Source: Allorhizobium sonneratiae (GTDB lineage Bacteria > Pseudomonadota > Alphaproteobacteria > Rhizobiales > Rhizobiaceae). Taken from it: DNA of 64,000 nt. Both the position numbers and the translations under genes were made by a program. Under the pieces are notes generated by a model. It was not told where the DNA came from and did not search any database. It worked only from the letters and a program-made list of their open reading frames with translations. Positions within the stretch are counted from its first letter, which is position 1. Each line of letters begins with the position of its first letter. The DNA lies in the NCBI RefSeq assembly GCF_023700755.1, contig NZ_JAMKOJ010000011.1, positions 99,230-163,229 on the forward strand, given 5' to 3'. Shown here one piece after another: positions 1 to 8,218 of this stretch.

Positions 1-131
1 CATCGATTCGTCTTTCAAAGTGAAATGAAGGCGCCGGAAGGCGCAAGGTCCGCATTGTCGCGGAAGATTTGCGCCGTTCCTATAAGGCAAAGCCGAAAAA
101 GTACAGGGGGGAGGCCGATATTTCCTGAAAT

Positions 132-680
132 TCAGGGTTTTTCCGGTTTGAACCGCGCCATGGTCAAGGCATCGACGAAACGTCCCTGCCGGAAGGCAAA
201 GTCCTTGAACAGGCCTTCCTGGACGAAGCCCAGACTGCGATAAAGTGAGATGGCGGCATCATTATCGGTATAGACGGTCAGTTCCAGCCGGCGAAGGTTG
301 AGCCAATCATCGGCGGCGGCGATCAGTTCGCAAAGCAGCACGCGCCCGATGCCGCGACGGGTATAAGCGTCATGCACGCCCATGCCGAGCGATGCGGCAT
401 GGCTGCGGCGGCCCTGAAAACCGGTCAGTCCGGCATGGCCGACAATGATCCCGTCAAGGAGGGCAACCAGAGCCAGCGTATTCGGTGCCGGATTTTCGAT
501 ATAGCTGCGCACATCGCGCACGGATGGGTAGGGCAGACGCAGCGTACCGAAGCGAAAGCCCGGCAGGCTCTGCATGTCGGCAATGGCCTCTGCGTCTTCA
601 AGCCGCTGGCGGCGCACGGTCAAACCGTCCGGCCATGCAACAGTCGGGTTCAGGCGGGCAATGGCGGCAGGATCAGGCAT
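132..680 (-). CDS. GNAT family N-acetyltransferase
   Basis: Predicted acetyl-CoA-dependent acetyltransferase; substrate unknown. The 182-residue protein is a single GNAT domain. The acetyl-CoA pyrophosphate loop is RRGIGRV at about residues 108-114, and the usual C-terminal LYRSLGF segment lies near residues 145-152. The frame stays open to an ATG at 704, but that ATG has no Shine-Dalgarno. I prefer the ATG at 680, which has GAAGAG eight bases upstream. The gene stands alone and points out of the window's left edge, so the context gives no substrate. The family is secure; the function is not. Confidence 0.85.
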   Translation of the reverse strand: MPDPAAIARLNPTVAWPDGLTVRRQRLEDAEAIADMQSLPGFRFGTLRLPYPSVRDVRSYIENPAPNTLALVALLDGIIVGHAGLTGFQGRRSHAASLGMGVHDAYTRRGIGRVLLCELIAAADDWLNLRRLELTVYTDNDAAISLYRSLGFVQEGLFKDFAFRQGRFVDALTMARFKPEKP

Positions 681-993
681 GTCTCTAACTCTTCGTTTGG
701 CCATGAAGAGCAGGAGCGTTCGACAAACCCTGCTCGCTCTGGCAGGGTTCGGGGTAATGACCGGTCAGATACGATCCATGACACGAACATCCCCGATCCC
801 TGCAGGATCGGTGGTGAGCGTGGTTGTCATGACATGGGCAAGCATTGCGATCATGGTGTGAGGATGGCCCGCGGTCGTGCCTGTGTCAATTCCTGTCCGC
901 TTTTTTGTCGTTGCGCCTCTATTGCGACAGGCTTGTCTCTTGCAAGCCTCTGTATGCATCTTATCTCAACCGTGAAGCGTGAAGGAGAGTGAC

Positions 994-1485
994 ATGAAAA
1001 GGCTGGGTCTTGCGGTTCTTGCTGCAGTTTTGATTGCCCTGACGGGTTCGGCACCAGGCCGCGCCACCGAAATCGGCCGCGTTGGTGTGGACTGGGTCGG
1101 CAATGACATCGTTATCGAGGCGCTCACCGATCCCAAGGTCAAGGGGGTGACCTGTCATGTGACCTATTTCGACCGCTCGATCATCGACCGGTTGCACAAG
1201 GGCAACTGGTTCGAGGACCCTTCCAACAATTCTATTGCCTGCCGTCAGACCGGGCCGATCGAGATCGGCGATATCGATCTTGGCAAATCCGGCGAAGAGG
1301 TCTTTCGTCAGGGCCGCTCGCTGATCTGGAAGACGCTGGTTGTCAACCGCATTTACGACAAGGAGAACAACACGCTCGTCTATCTGGCCCATTCGCGCCA
1401 GGTGACCAATGGTTCGGCAAAAATGTCGATTTCAACCGTACCGCTTTTCAATCAGCCGGTTGTCTGGCAAAAGGGCAAGCCGTAA
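994..1485 (+). CDS. creA: CreA family secreted protein
   Basis: Small exported protein of the CreA family (E. coli YjjA/CreA-like), whose biochemical role is not known. The first ~23 residues form a signal peptide: Lys-Arg start, hydrophobic core, then a small-residue cleavage region. The mature part keeps the family pattern: a TEIG start, VTCHV, an IACRQTGPI segment and a C-terminal SAVPL-like end. Both cysteines (in VTCHV and IACRQ) are present and could form a disulfide. The start is the ATG at 994, preceded by GAAGGAGAG; a GTG at 979 is in frame but has no better ribosome site. It is monocistronic, with a hairpin terminator about 85 bases after the stop. Confidence 0.85.
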   Translation: MKRLGLAVLAAVLIALTGSAPGRATEIGRVGVDWVGNDIVIEALTDPKVKGVTCHVTYFDRSIIDRLHKGNWFEDPSNNSIACRQTGPIEIGDIDLGKSGEEVFRQGRSLIWKTLVVNRIYDKENNTLVYLAHSRQVTNGSAKMSISTVPLFNQPVVWQKGKP

Positions 1486-1569
1486 GGTTGTACCAATCAA
1501 GGAGGATAACGGTACGCTTGAAGCATGTCGCGATTGCAAGTCTTCACATGGCGTTTCTTTAAAGCATTG

Positions 1570-1598
1570 CCCCAAGAAAAACGCTTGGGGGTTTTCGT
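1570..1598 (+). terminator. Rho-independent terminator of creA
   Basis: CCCCAAG (1570-1576) and CTTGGGG (1584-1590) form a 7-bp stem with a 7-base loop, followed by GTTTTCGTT. Confidence 0.7.
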
Positions 1599-1676
1599 TA
1601 AGGGAATACTGAAACTCTCTTTAAATATTCGATAATATTAAAATTCACAACATTCCGGACACGGGAATCCAGTTCA

Positions 1677-2507
1677 TTGGCAGATCTAAGATTATTTGAC
1701 GATGCAATCGACCTGGCCATAAAGGGCGACAGGAAAATGGCAGTGTCTATGATTGAACAGATTGACGCGGACGTCTATTTCAAGAATGCCCATGTCAAGA
1801 TTGCGCAATCCATTCCCGATATTTCAATGTTGAAACGAAAGCTTGTCATCGACACGGGCGAGAACGTCATTGTCAGCGACAAAGGTGTGACAGGCACAAC
1901 GGTCATCGTGTTTGCAGGCATATTGCATCGAGTCATGTGCAGCTATGAGTGTCTGGATGCTTATTTGGCCTATCACGGCCATTCAGCCATCTATCTGCGA
2001 GACAGGCCGCGCAACTTTTACATTCCGGGACTTGCTCCGCTGGCTCCCGACTATCCAGGGACCATTCAGGCTCTCAAGAGCATATTGGAACAGCTTGAGA
2101 CGAAGACCCTTCTTTGTTTAGGAACATCTGTGGGCGGGTTTGCCTCCATAAGGTACGGGGTTGCTCTGCAGGCAAAGAGGGTTGTTGCCATTTCGCCAAT
2201 CGTAAATATCAATGCGGATTTCAGAGAAAGCATTGGTGATCAACGTTTTGAGCCGGTCATCAAGCGAAACCAGCAGAATTTCGCGCCGCATCTTCTGAAT
2301 GTCGCCAATGATGTGAATGACCGGGCATTTGAGACCGATATCGAAGTGTGGTTCGGCGGGGATATGCATCTTGATGCTCATAATGCGCATCTTCTCAAAC
2401 CGTCTGCCAGGCTCAGTCTTTTTCCTGTTACCGGTCTCAGCGATCATAATTCCTTGTCACATTTTATCGTCAGCGGTCATATCCATCGGTTTTTATGGCG
2501 CCCCTGA
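1677..2507 (+). CDS. alpha/beta-hydrolase fold protein, atypical composition
   Basis: I do not recognise the family precisely. The protein (276 residues) has a GTSVGG nucleophile elbow with Ser at about 151 and a late His (about 257, in SDHNSL). Asp-Asp/Glu candidates lie between them, so an alpha/beta-hydrolase fold is likely. The N-terminal ~70 residues look like a separate helical extension. The frame opens at TTG 1677 without a clear Shine-Dalgarno. An in-frame ATG at 1737 (after GACAGGAAA) would give a shorter protein and may be the true start. Base composition is AT-richer than neighbouring genes, suggesting transfer. It could be a polysaccharide-associated esterase, but nothing proves this. 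Confidence 0.6.
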   Translation: MADLRLFDDAIDLAIKGDRKMAVSMIEQIDADVYFKNAHVKIAQSIPDISMLKRKLVIDTGENVIVSDKGVTGTTVIVFAGILHRVMCSYECLDAYLAYHGHSAIYLRDRPRNFYIPGLAPLAPDYPGTIQALKSILEQLETKTLLCLGTSVGGFASIRYGVALQAKRVVAISPIVNINADFRESIGDQRFEPVIKRNQQNFAPHLLNVANDVNDRAFETDIEVWFGGDMHLDAHNAHLLKPSARLSLFPVTGLSDHNSLSHFIVSGHIHRFLWRP

Positions 2508-3130
2508 ACTGCGCTGGCTCACCACCGAGGGCAATTGCTCTAGCAGGACCGCTCACGCTTCCTTGAGAACAAGGAAAAGCACCATGCAGTGCAGACTATG
2601 CTTTTTGATGTCTTTTCCCAAAAAAAGTCAGCGATATCACCCTTTAAATGTATGGTTTCTTGCGGCGCTGGTCTTTCTTGCGCAATGAAGCTGTTGCATG
2701 ATGCACTGGCATGTCGGGGGGCTAATTAATGGTCATGTACCGGACCGGCATGAATTTGAGGTGAGCAGATTTCTTCTCCTGAGAAATCGAGGTAACCGTT
2801 CGAAGCCACCCGAACGGTTTCCCTCACCCAAACGACATCAGGTTTTCACTGATATGTCTGCCCGACCGGTTCCTTTCATGAGCAACTGTGGAGCTATTGC
2901 TTTTTCGTGCACTGAGAGTGCTTTCATGTGTATGCCTGTCATGCCAGCAAACCGCCACGCATGATGCTGTAACGCATTATCCCGCAAACGCAGAAAACCT
3001 GCCGGTTCGGGGCCATCACATCCGAACCGGTCAGGTTTTTTAAAATCTTGAACGCGGCAGGGCCGGCAAAAGGATTTCCCTAATAGCGGCTTCTGAAGAA
3101 TGCGTCCTGCCTTTAGCGTTCTTGCCTGTC
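2508..3130. other. Gene-free stretch, 620 bp
   Basis: I see no convincing gene here. ORFs such as 2698-2964 lack family features and ribosome sites. The stretch contains an inverted repeat AACCGTTCG/CGAACGGTT at 2794-2819 and the strong cheW terminator at 2994-3042. It is AT-richer than the flanking chromosome. Confidence 0.6.
2994..3042 (-). terminator. Terminator downstream of cheW
   Basis: The arms AACCTGCCGGTTCGG and CCGAACCGGTCAGGTT pair almost perfectly around an 11-base loop and have T tracts on both strands, so this could work in both directions. It lies about 90 bases beyond the cheW stop. Confidence 0.8.
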
Positions 3131-3595
3131 TCAGGCGGCGTTTGCCAGTTCGTCGGCAATGACTGTGTCGAGATTGAGGAAGCAGACCATGGATTTTTCC
3201 AGAGCCACGATGCCACGGCAGAAGGCGCGCTGAGCTTCAGGAATGATTTCCGGTGCCGGCTGCAGGTCTTCTGAACGGATGGTCATCATATCGGAGACCT
3301 GTTCGACCAGCAGGCCGACCAGCTTGCCGGCGATATCCGTGACGATGATGGCGGAGCGTTCCGAAGGCTCGGTCATGCTCATGCCCAGGCGGCAGGCCAT
3401 ATCGATGACCGGGATCACCGCGCCGCGCAGGTTGATCAGGCCAAGAACATATTGTGGCGTGTGCGGCATGGGCGTCACTGGTGCCCAACCGCGAATTTCG
3501 CGAATGGCCATGATGTCGATACAGAATTCCTGATCGCCAAGGTGGAAGGAGACGATTTCGAGATAGGCTCCGGATTGCTTGATGGCATTGCTCAT
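3131..3595 (-). CDS. cheW: chemotaxis coupling protein CheW
   Basis: Scaffold that links chemoreceptors to the CheA kinase in the cytoplasm. The 154 residues are a single CheW domain with the conserved GLINLRG segment near residues 52-58 and the VDxV/LLVEQVSDM region. Length is normal for the family. It starts three bases after the stop of the upstream chemoreceptor gene, so the two are surely co-transcribed and probably translationally coupled. No cheA, cheY or cheR lies nearby, so this is a receptor-plus-coupler pair placed away from the main chemotaxis cluster. Confidence 0.93.
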   Translation of the reverse strand: MSNAIKQSGAYLEIVSFHLGDQEFCIDIMAIREIRGWAPVTPMPHTPQYVLGLINLRGAVIPVIDMACRLGMSMTEPSERSAIIVTDIAGKLVGLLVEQVSDMMTIRSEDLQPAPEIIPEAQRAFCRGIVALEKSMVCFLNLDTVIADELANAA

Positions 3596-3598
3596 GGT

Positions 3599-5638
3599 TT
3601 AGAACTCTTCCCACTGATCGGTTGACTTGCTGGCGGCAGCACTTGCGACGCTGCCGTTGGAAAATGCACCCGCAACCTTGCCAAGGAGCTGTCGTGCGGG
3701 GGACTGCTTTGCCTTATGCTGTTCACTCGCCACGCTTGGTCGACCCGCTGCCGGTTTGATCGTTACCGGTCTGACCGAAACGGGTTGTACAAATGTGCCT
3801 GCCTGATGCTGACCGGCAATATCCCCTACGGGGCCTTTACCAATCCTGAACTGGGCAACGAGCCGGGCGAGATTTTCGGAATCGCTTGCCAGCGTATGGC
3901 TTGCCGCATTGGTTTCCTCGACCATGGCAGCATTTTGCTGCGTCACCTGATCCATTTGCCCAACGGCCGAATTGATTTCGCTCAGTCCAATTGATTGTTC
4001 GCGCGCAGACGTTACGATCGACTTAACGTGGTCATTTATTCTCAGGACATCGTCACCGATTCTGTTCAGAGCATCGCCTGCTGCGGTGACGAGGTCGACA
4101 CCGGTACGCACTTCGTCATTGGATTTGCCGACCAGTTGCTTGATGTTGCGTGCTGCATCTGCCGCACGTCCGGCCAGCGCCCGCACTTCCTGGGCGACGA
4201 CGGCAAAACCCTTGCCGGCGTCGCCGGCGCGGGCGGCCTCGACACCGGCATTCAGCGCCAGAAGATTGGTCTGGAAAGCGATTTCATCGATGACATTGAT
4301 GATCTTGCCGATCTCGCCGGTGGCACCCTGAATGCGCTCCATGGCGGCCATGGCGTCGGAGACTACAGCGCCAGATTCCTCGGCATAATTCTTGGCATTT
4401 TCCACCATATGGCCCGCTTCTTCGGCGCGGGTCGTGGTGCTGCGGACATTTTCGGTGATCTGCGAGAGCGCCGCCGAGGTTTCCTCAAGTGAGGCTGCCT
4501 GCTGTTCGGTGCGCCGGGCCAGATCGTCCGCTGCCGAGCGCATCTGGTTGGCATTGGCCTGGATGGAGCTGGAATTGGCGGAAATTTCCAGCATCACATT
4601 GCGCAAGCGGGCCGTGACCTGATTGAAATCGCTGCGCAGCCGTTCCAGCTCTTCGGGGAAGGTCGCGTCAATCGTGGCTTCCAGATTGCCTTCGGCCAGC
4701 AGGTTGAGGCCTTTTCCAAGCGCATCGACCGCCTGTTTCATCCGCTCACGTTCGCCAAGCGTTGTGGCTTCCCGGTCACGCACGTCCTGTTCACGCAGCT
4801 TGCGATCGGTTTCAGCTTTTTCTTCAAGCGCCCGCTTGTCCAGTACCGCCATGCGGAACACATCGGCAGAGCGGGCGATGTCGCCGATTTCATCGCCGCG
4901 CTCAAGCCCGAGGATCGGTTCTTCATAATGGCCGTCGATGATCGATTTCATGCTGGCGCGGACATTGGCAATGCCGCGGGCAATCGATTTGGCATGGATG
5001 AACTGCAGGCTGCCGACCACGGCAAAGGCAATCAGGCCGACCAGAATCTGCATGGTAATCACGCTGCCGGAGGCGGCTTTTGCCTCATTCACCTTTGCTT
5101 CCACAAGATCACCAGCCTTTACGGCCAGGGCTGAAAGCGTTTCCTTCAGCTTTGCACCGGATTGGTCGATGACATTGTCGATACTGTCATAATCGATCTC
5201 AGGCGCACTGGTCTCGACCAGCTTTTTCAAGTTGACCCCGATTTCCTGTCTGAGCTTTTGTACATCCGTATCATATCCGGCCATATCGGCGCTCATGCCG
5301 ACGGCAGCGGCGACCTCTTTGACAACGCCCGCATTGCGTTCCAGTTCTTCGCCGCGCGTGTCGATGATTTTTTGCCGTTCCGGACTGATTTTCATCTCTT
5401 TCCGGTCTATGATCACGTCCATTGCCGCCAGTGTCAGATCGATATTGGCTAGGCGTAGCTCATTGATGGTTTCTACCTTGTCTTTCAGCGTCATGGCGCT
5501 GTTGAGGGCGGTTTCAAGCACACGGCCCTTGTAGGTGCCAATCGCAAGCATGGCGGCGATTGCAATGATGGCGGCCACGCCAAGGGTCATGAGACGCTGG
5601 CTGACCGAAAGGCCACGGCCTGAAATTTCTTCGTTCAT
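3599..5638 (-). CDS. methyl-accepting chemotaxis protein
   Basis: Transmembrane chemoreceptor, 679 residues. In order: a cytoplasmic N-tail, TM1 (about 15-35), a helical periplasmic sensor of ~160 residues, TM2 (about 195-220), a HAMP domain, and a long signalling coiled coil with the classic hairpin tip containing [21 protein letters not shown] Pro/Ala-rich flexible linker ends in the C-terminal residues QWEEF. This matches the xWxxF type of pentapeptide that tethers CheR/CheB in long receptors. The start is taken at ATG 5638 (upstream GGGGAAACG); an upstream in-frame ATG adds a Arg-rich stretch without receptor character. The ligand is unknown. It forms an operon with cheW. Confidence 0.92.
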   Translation of the reverse strand: MNEEISGRGLSVSQRLMTLGVAAIIAIAAMLAIGTYKGRVLETALNSAMTLKDKVETINELRLANIDLTLAAMDVIIDRKEMKISPERQKIIDTRGEELERNAGVVKEVAAAVGMSADMAGYDTDVQKLRQEIGVNLKKLVETSAPEIDYDSIDNVIDQSGAKLKETLSALAVKAGDLVEAKVNEAKAASGSVITMQILVGLIAFAVVGSLQFIHAKSIARGIANVRASMKSIIDGHYEEPILGLERGDEIGDIARSADVFRMAVLDKRALEEKAETDRKLREQDVRDREATTLGERERMKQAVDALGKGLNLLAEGNLEATIDATFPEELERLRSDFNQVTARLRNVMLEISANSSSIQANANQMRSAADDLARRTEQQAASLEETSAALSQITENVRSTTTRAEEAGHMVENAKNYAEESGAVVSDAMAAMERIQGATGEIGKIINVIDEIAFQTNLLALNAGVEAARAGDAGKGFAVVAQEVRALAGRAADAARNIKQLVGKSNDEVRTGVDLVTAAGDALNRIGDDVLRINDHVKSIVTSAREQSIGLSEINSAVGQMDQVTQQNAAMVEETNAASHTLASDSENLARLVAQFRIGKGPVGDIAGQHQAGTFVQPVSVRPVTIKPAAGRPSVASEQHKAKQSPARQLLGKVAGAFSNGSVASAAASKSTDQWEEF

Positions 5639-5964
5639 TTCGTTTCCCCGTCTCGAATGCAACCCGACCCTCTGTCTTGCCGCTTGCGCGCGGATGCTCT
5701 TCAGGACCTTTTGCACAGGCTATAAAAAGGTTTTCTGTTGCCGTTTGGCGCGCTGGATCACATTGAACAGCATCAGTTAAACTTCCACTAATATTATTCA
5801 AGATAAGTAATATACCGTATCCCTTATGAATCATGGGTTTGGATTTCTCTTCCGCTTTTGCGGATCGTTCCGGCGGCTGCTTTGTATGGCTGGCGTTTTC
5901 CCGTTTCCATGATGTGGCTGCGGCTGTAAGGTTGCCATCAGGATTGAAGATCAGGAGATGCACA
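5639..5964. other. Divergent intergenic region between mcp and the SCO gene
   Basis: About 325 bases separate two divergent genes and must hold both promoters. The part around 5765-5830 is AT-rich (TTAAACTTCCACTAATATT). I see no convincing ORF; those covering it are N-terminal overextensions of the flanking genes. Confidence 0.5.
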
Positions 5965-6564
5965 ATGAAACCTGTGCGGGTGGCGCTTTGGGTCTGTGTG
6001 ACGGTATTGGCCGCAATCGTTGCGTTTCTGGTCGTAGAAATCGGCCAGTCCCGTCAGCAGGTGGCGGAGGCGGCCTATGGTGTTCCGTTTACGCTGGTGG
6101 ATCAGCATGGCAAGGCAGTGAGCGAAGCGGTGATGCGTGGCAAGCCGACAGTGCTCTTCTTCGGCTATACCCATTGTCCCGATGTCTGCCCCACCACGCT
6201 GTTCGAACTGGATGGCTGGCTGAAAAAAGTGGATCCCAAGGGCGGCCATCTCAATGCCTTTTTCGTCACCGTGGACCCGGAACGCGACACGCCCGATGTG
6301 CTCAACCGCTATGTGTCGAATGTGTCGGACCGTATTACCGGTCTAAGCGGTGCGCCCGACAAGGTGATGGCCATGGTCAAGGGCTTTCATATCTATGCGA
6401 AGAAAGTCCCCGTCGATGCCAATGATCCGACGGGCGATTACACCATGGATCATACAGCCTCCGTTTTCCTGCTCGACAGTCAGGGCCGGTTCAAGGGCAC
6501 GATTTCTTACGGCGAAGACCCGGATGTGGCGGTGAAAAAGCTGGAGCGGCTTATAGCCGGGTGA
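5965..6564 (+). CDS. SCO1/SenC family copper chaperone
   Basis: Membrane-anchored thioredoxin-fold protein of the SCO family, which delivers copper to the CuA site of cytochrome c oxidase or keeps that site reduced. The 199 residues begin with one N-terminal membrane anchor (about 6-27). The copper-binding CPDVC motif is at 71-75 inside GYTHCPDVCPTT, and the partner His is at about 163 (TMDHTASVF). All metal ligands are present. The start is ATG 5965, preceded by CAGGAG. No oxidase genes are adjacent, as is common in rhizobia. prmA follows 78 bases later on the same strand. Confidence 0.9.
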   Translation: MKPVRVALWVCVTVLAAIVAFLVVEIGQSRQQVAEAAYGVPFTLVDQHGKAVSEAVMRGKPTVLFFGYTHCPDVCPTTLFELDGWLKKVDPKGGHLNAFFVTVDPERDTPDVLNRYVSNVSDRITGLSGAPDKVMAMVKGFHIYAKKVPVDANDPTGDYTMDHTASVFLLDSQGRFKGTISYGEDPDVAVKKLERLIAG

Positions 6565-6642
6565 GCGCCGCCGGGTTGCCAGACGCGGTCTGCCATTGTA
6601 CGAGCAGGCGACTGCTTCCATTTGCAACAGGACGGTAAAACC

Positions 6643-7515
6643 GTGAGTGAAATCCGCCTTTTCGTCACCACCACCGAAGACAATGCCACCCGGATTCTCG
6701 ACCTGATGAGCCTGGCCTTCGATGAGGAAGAATATGCCATCGCCACAACGGAAGTAGATGAGAAGAACAATCTCTGGCAGGCGAGCGTCTACATGATGGC
6801 CGAGGAAGAGGACGACGTGGCGAGCCGCGTCGGCGCGTTGCTGGCAGCGGAATTTCCCGATCTCTCTCTGGAGCGTGAAGTCGTTCCCGATGTTGACTGG
6901 ATCGCCAAATCGCTGGAAGGGCTGAAGCCTGTCAGGGCAGGGCGGTTTCTGGTGCATGGCTCGCATGACCGTGACAAGGTGCGCCCCCATGATCTTGCCA
7001 TCGAGATCGATGCCGGTCAGGCCTTTGGCACCGGCCATCACGGCACGACGGCGGGTTGCCTGGAAATGATCGCCTCCGTCATGCGGGCACAGCCCGTGCG
7101 CAATGCGCTGGACCTTGGCACCGGCAGCGGCGTGCTGGCCATTGCCATCAGCAAGCTTTCTCATGTTCCGGTTCTGGCAACAGATATCGATCCGGTTGCC
7201 ATTCGCGTGGCTGAAGAAAATGGCATCGTCAACGGCGTGCCGAACGATATTGCGTTCCGCACAGCGCCCGGTTTTCATTCAACCGCATTTTCTGAGTTTG
7301 GTCCCTTCGATCTGATCGTTGCCAATATTCTGGCGCGGCCGCTGATGAAAATGGCGCCGCAACTGGTGCGACATCTTGCACCCGGTGGTTCTGTCATCCT
7401 GTCCGGCATTCTGGCCGAGCAGCGCTGGAAGGTGATCGCAGCCTATAACAATGCCGGGCTGAAGCATGTGCGCACGCTCTGGCGCAATGGCTGGGTGACG
7501 ATCCATCTGCGGTAA
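6643..7515 (+). CDS. prmA: ribosomal protein L11 methyltransferase
   Basis: Trimethylates lysines and the N-terminus of ribosomal protein L11 using S-adenosylmethionine. The 290-residue protein has an N-terminal substrate-recognition domain. The GQAFGTGHHGTT segment follows (about 125-136), then AdoMet motif I LDLGTGSGVLAIA (about 156-168) and the catalytic-loop equivalent VANILARPL. Length matches PrmA. The best start is GTG 6643, with AGGACGG upstream; the frame remains open to a TTG at 6622 that has no ribosome site. It may be co-transcribed with the SCO gene. A strong terminator follows. Confidence 0.93.
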   Translation: MSEIRLFVTTTEDNATRILDLMSLAFDEEEYAIATTEVDEKNNLWQASVYMMAEEEDDVASRVGALLAAEFPDLSLEREVVPDVDWIAKSLEGLKPVRAGRFLVHGSHDRDKVRPHDLAIEIDAGQAFGTGHHGTTAGCLEMIASVMRAQPVRNALDLGTGSGVLAIAISKLSHVPVLATDIDPVAIRVAEENGIVNGVPNDIAFRTAPGFHSTAFSEFGPFDLIVANILARPLMKMAPQLVRHLAPGGSVILSGILAEQRWKVIAAYNNAGLKHVRTLWRNGWVTIHLR

Positions 7516-7567
7516 GTCGATCTTTTGCGTTGCAGCATTGCGTATGTTGCATAGAGCGATAGACGAA

Positions 7568-7607
7568 AAAGCAAAGGCGGCATCCGGGGATGCCGCCTTT
7601 GCTTTAA
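7568..7607 (+). terminator. Terminator of prmA
   Basis: An 18-bp perfect stem (AAAGCAAAGGCGGCATCC and its complement) with a GG loop lies at 7568-7605. Its A and T flanks allow function in both directions. Confidence 0.85.
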
Positions 7608-7671
7608 GGATCAGGTTTCCCTGATCACCCGCGAACGCTTGGGAGGATCGCTCAAGCGGGTTTAAACTTTA

Positions 7672-7833
7672 TCAGAGGCTTGCGCGCATGGAGATATTGC
7701 GCACCGTGCCGGGACGGCCTTCGCCGATCATGTCACGGGCGATGGAGGCGGCGCCGATCAGGCCATTGCGTCCAATCTGGCGGCCAAGCGGCATGGCGCG
7801 GGTCGGAGCGGTGGTGCGGGTCGGGCTGGTCAT
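7672..7833 (-). CDS. Small basic protein, 53 residues, unknown
   Basis: A short ORF reads MTSPTRTTAPTRA at its N-terminus and continues through IGRNGLIGAASIARDM to a Ser-Leu end. It contains no Cys, Trp or Tyr and has several Arg. The composition and codon use (GCC, CGC, ATC) look coding. GAGAG lies just upstream of the ATG at 7833. It has no predicted membrane segment. It sits between the prmA terminator and the pepP promoter region, transcribed against both. I do not recognise the family. Confidence 0.5.
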   Translation of the reverse strand: MTSPTRTTAPTRAMPLGRQIGRNGLIGAASIARDMIGEGRPGTVRNISMRASL

Positions 7834-8218
7834 CGGTCTCTCATTCTGTGAATACGTGCTTTGTTGCGATGCATATAATCGATTGAGACCCTCTAAAACA
7901 GGGGGTGTGCCAGATAGGAGCTATGCATGATACGCATGGTTTTTTAATATGACTGTCGTCTTGTGGCCAAAAAAACGTCACAATGCCTTTGCTGTGGCGA
8001 CGCGAGGCAAGGATTTTAGCAAAGCCTGTGCCTTGCATCGCCGCCTGTCTCATTCAGTCCATGATATCTGGTTATGTGGAGCCGCGCCATGCGCTGGCTC
8101 TCATGCAGAATTGTAAGCTCAAAGCGATTCCGGTTTGAACAATTATGCAGTAGGGTCGGCGCTCATCAGTGCCACCCATCAAGCGCCACCTATCAAGCGA
8201 ATCACACGAGCAGGAATC
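7834..8218. other. Intergenic region upstream of pepP
   Basis: About 385 bases with no convincing ORF. It holds a degenerate copy of palindrome A at about 8103-8152 and must contain the pepP promoter. The frame of pepP stays open to 8135 through the palindrome, which is an artefact. Confidence 0.5.
8103..8152. repeat. Degenerate palindrome A copy
   Basis: Arms TGCAGAATTGT and ACAATTATGCA flank a CGATTCCGGTTT core. The copies at 18625-18677 and 63828-63875 share the TGCATAATT end and the ATCGATTCCGATT core. The motif ends in GCAGTAG as the 18.6-kb copy does. Confidence 0.6.
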
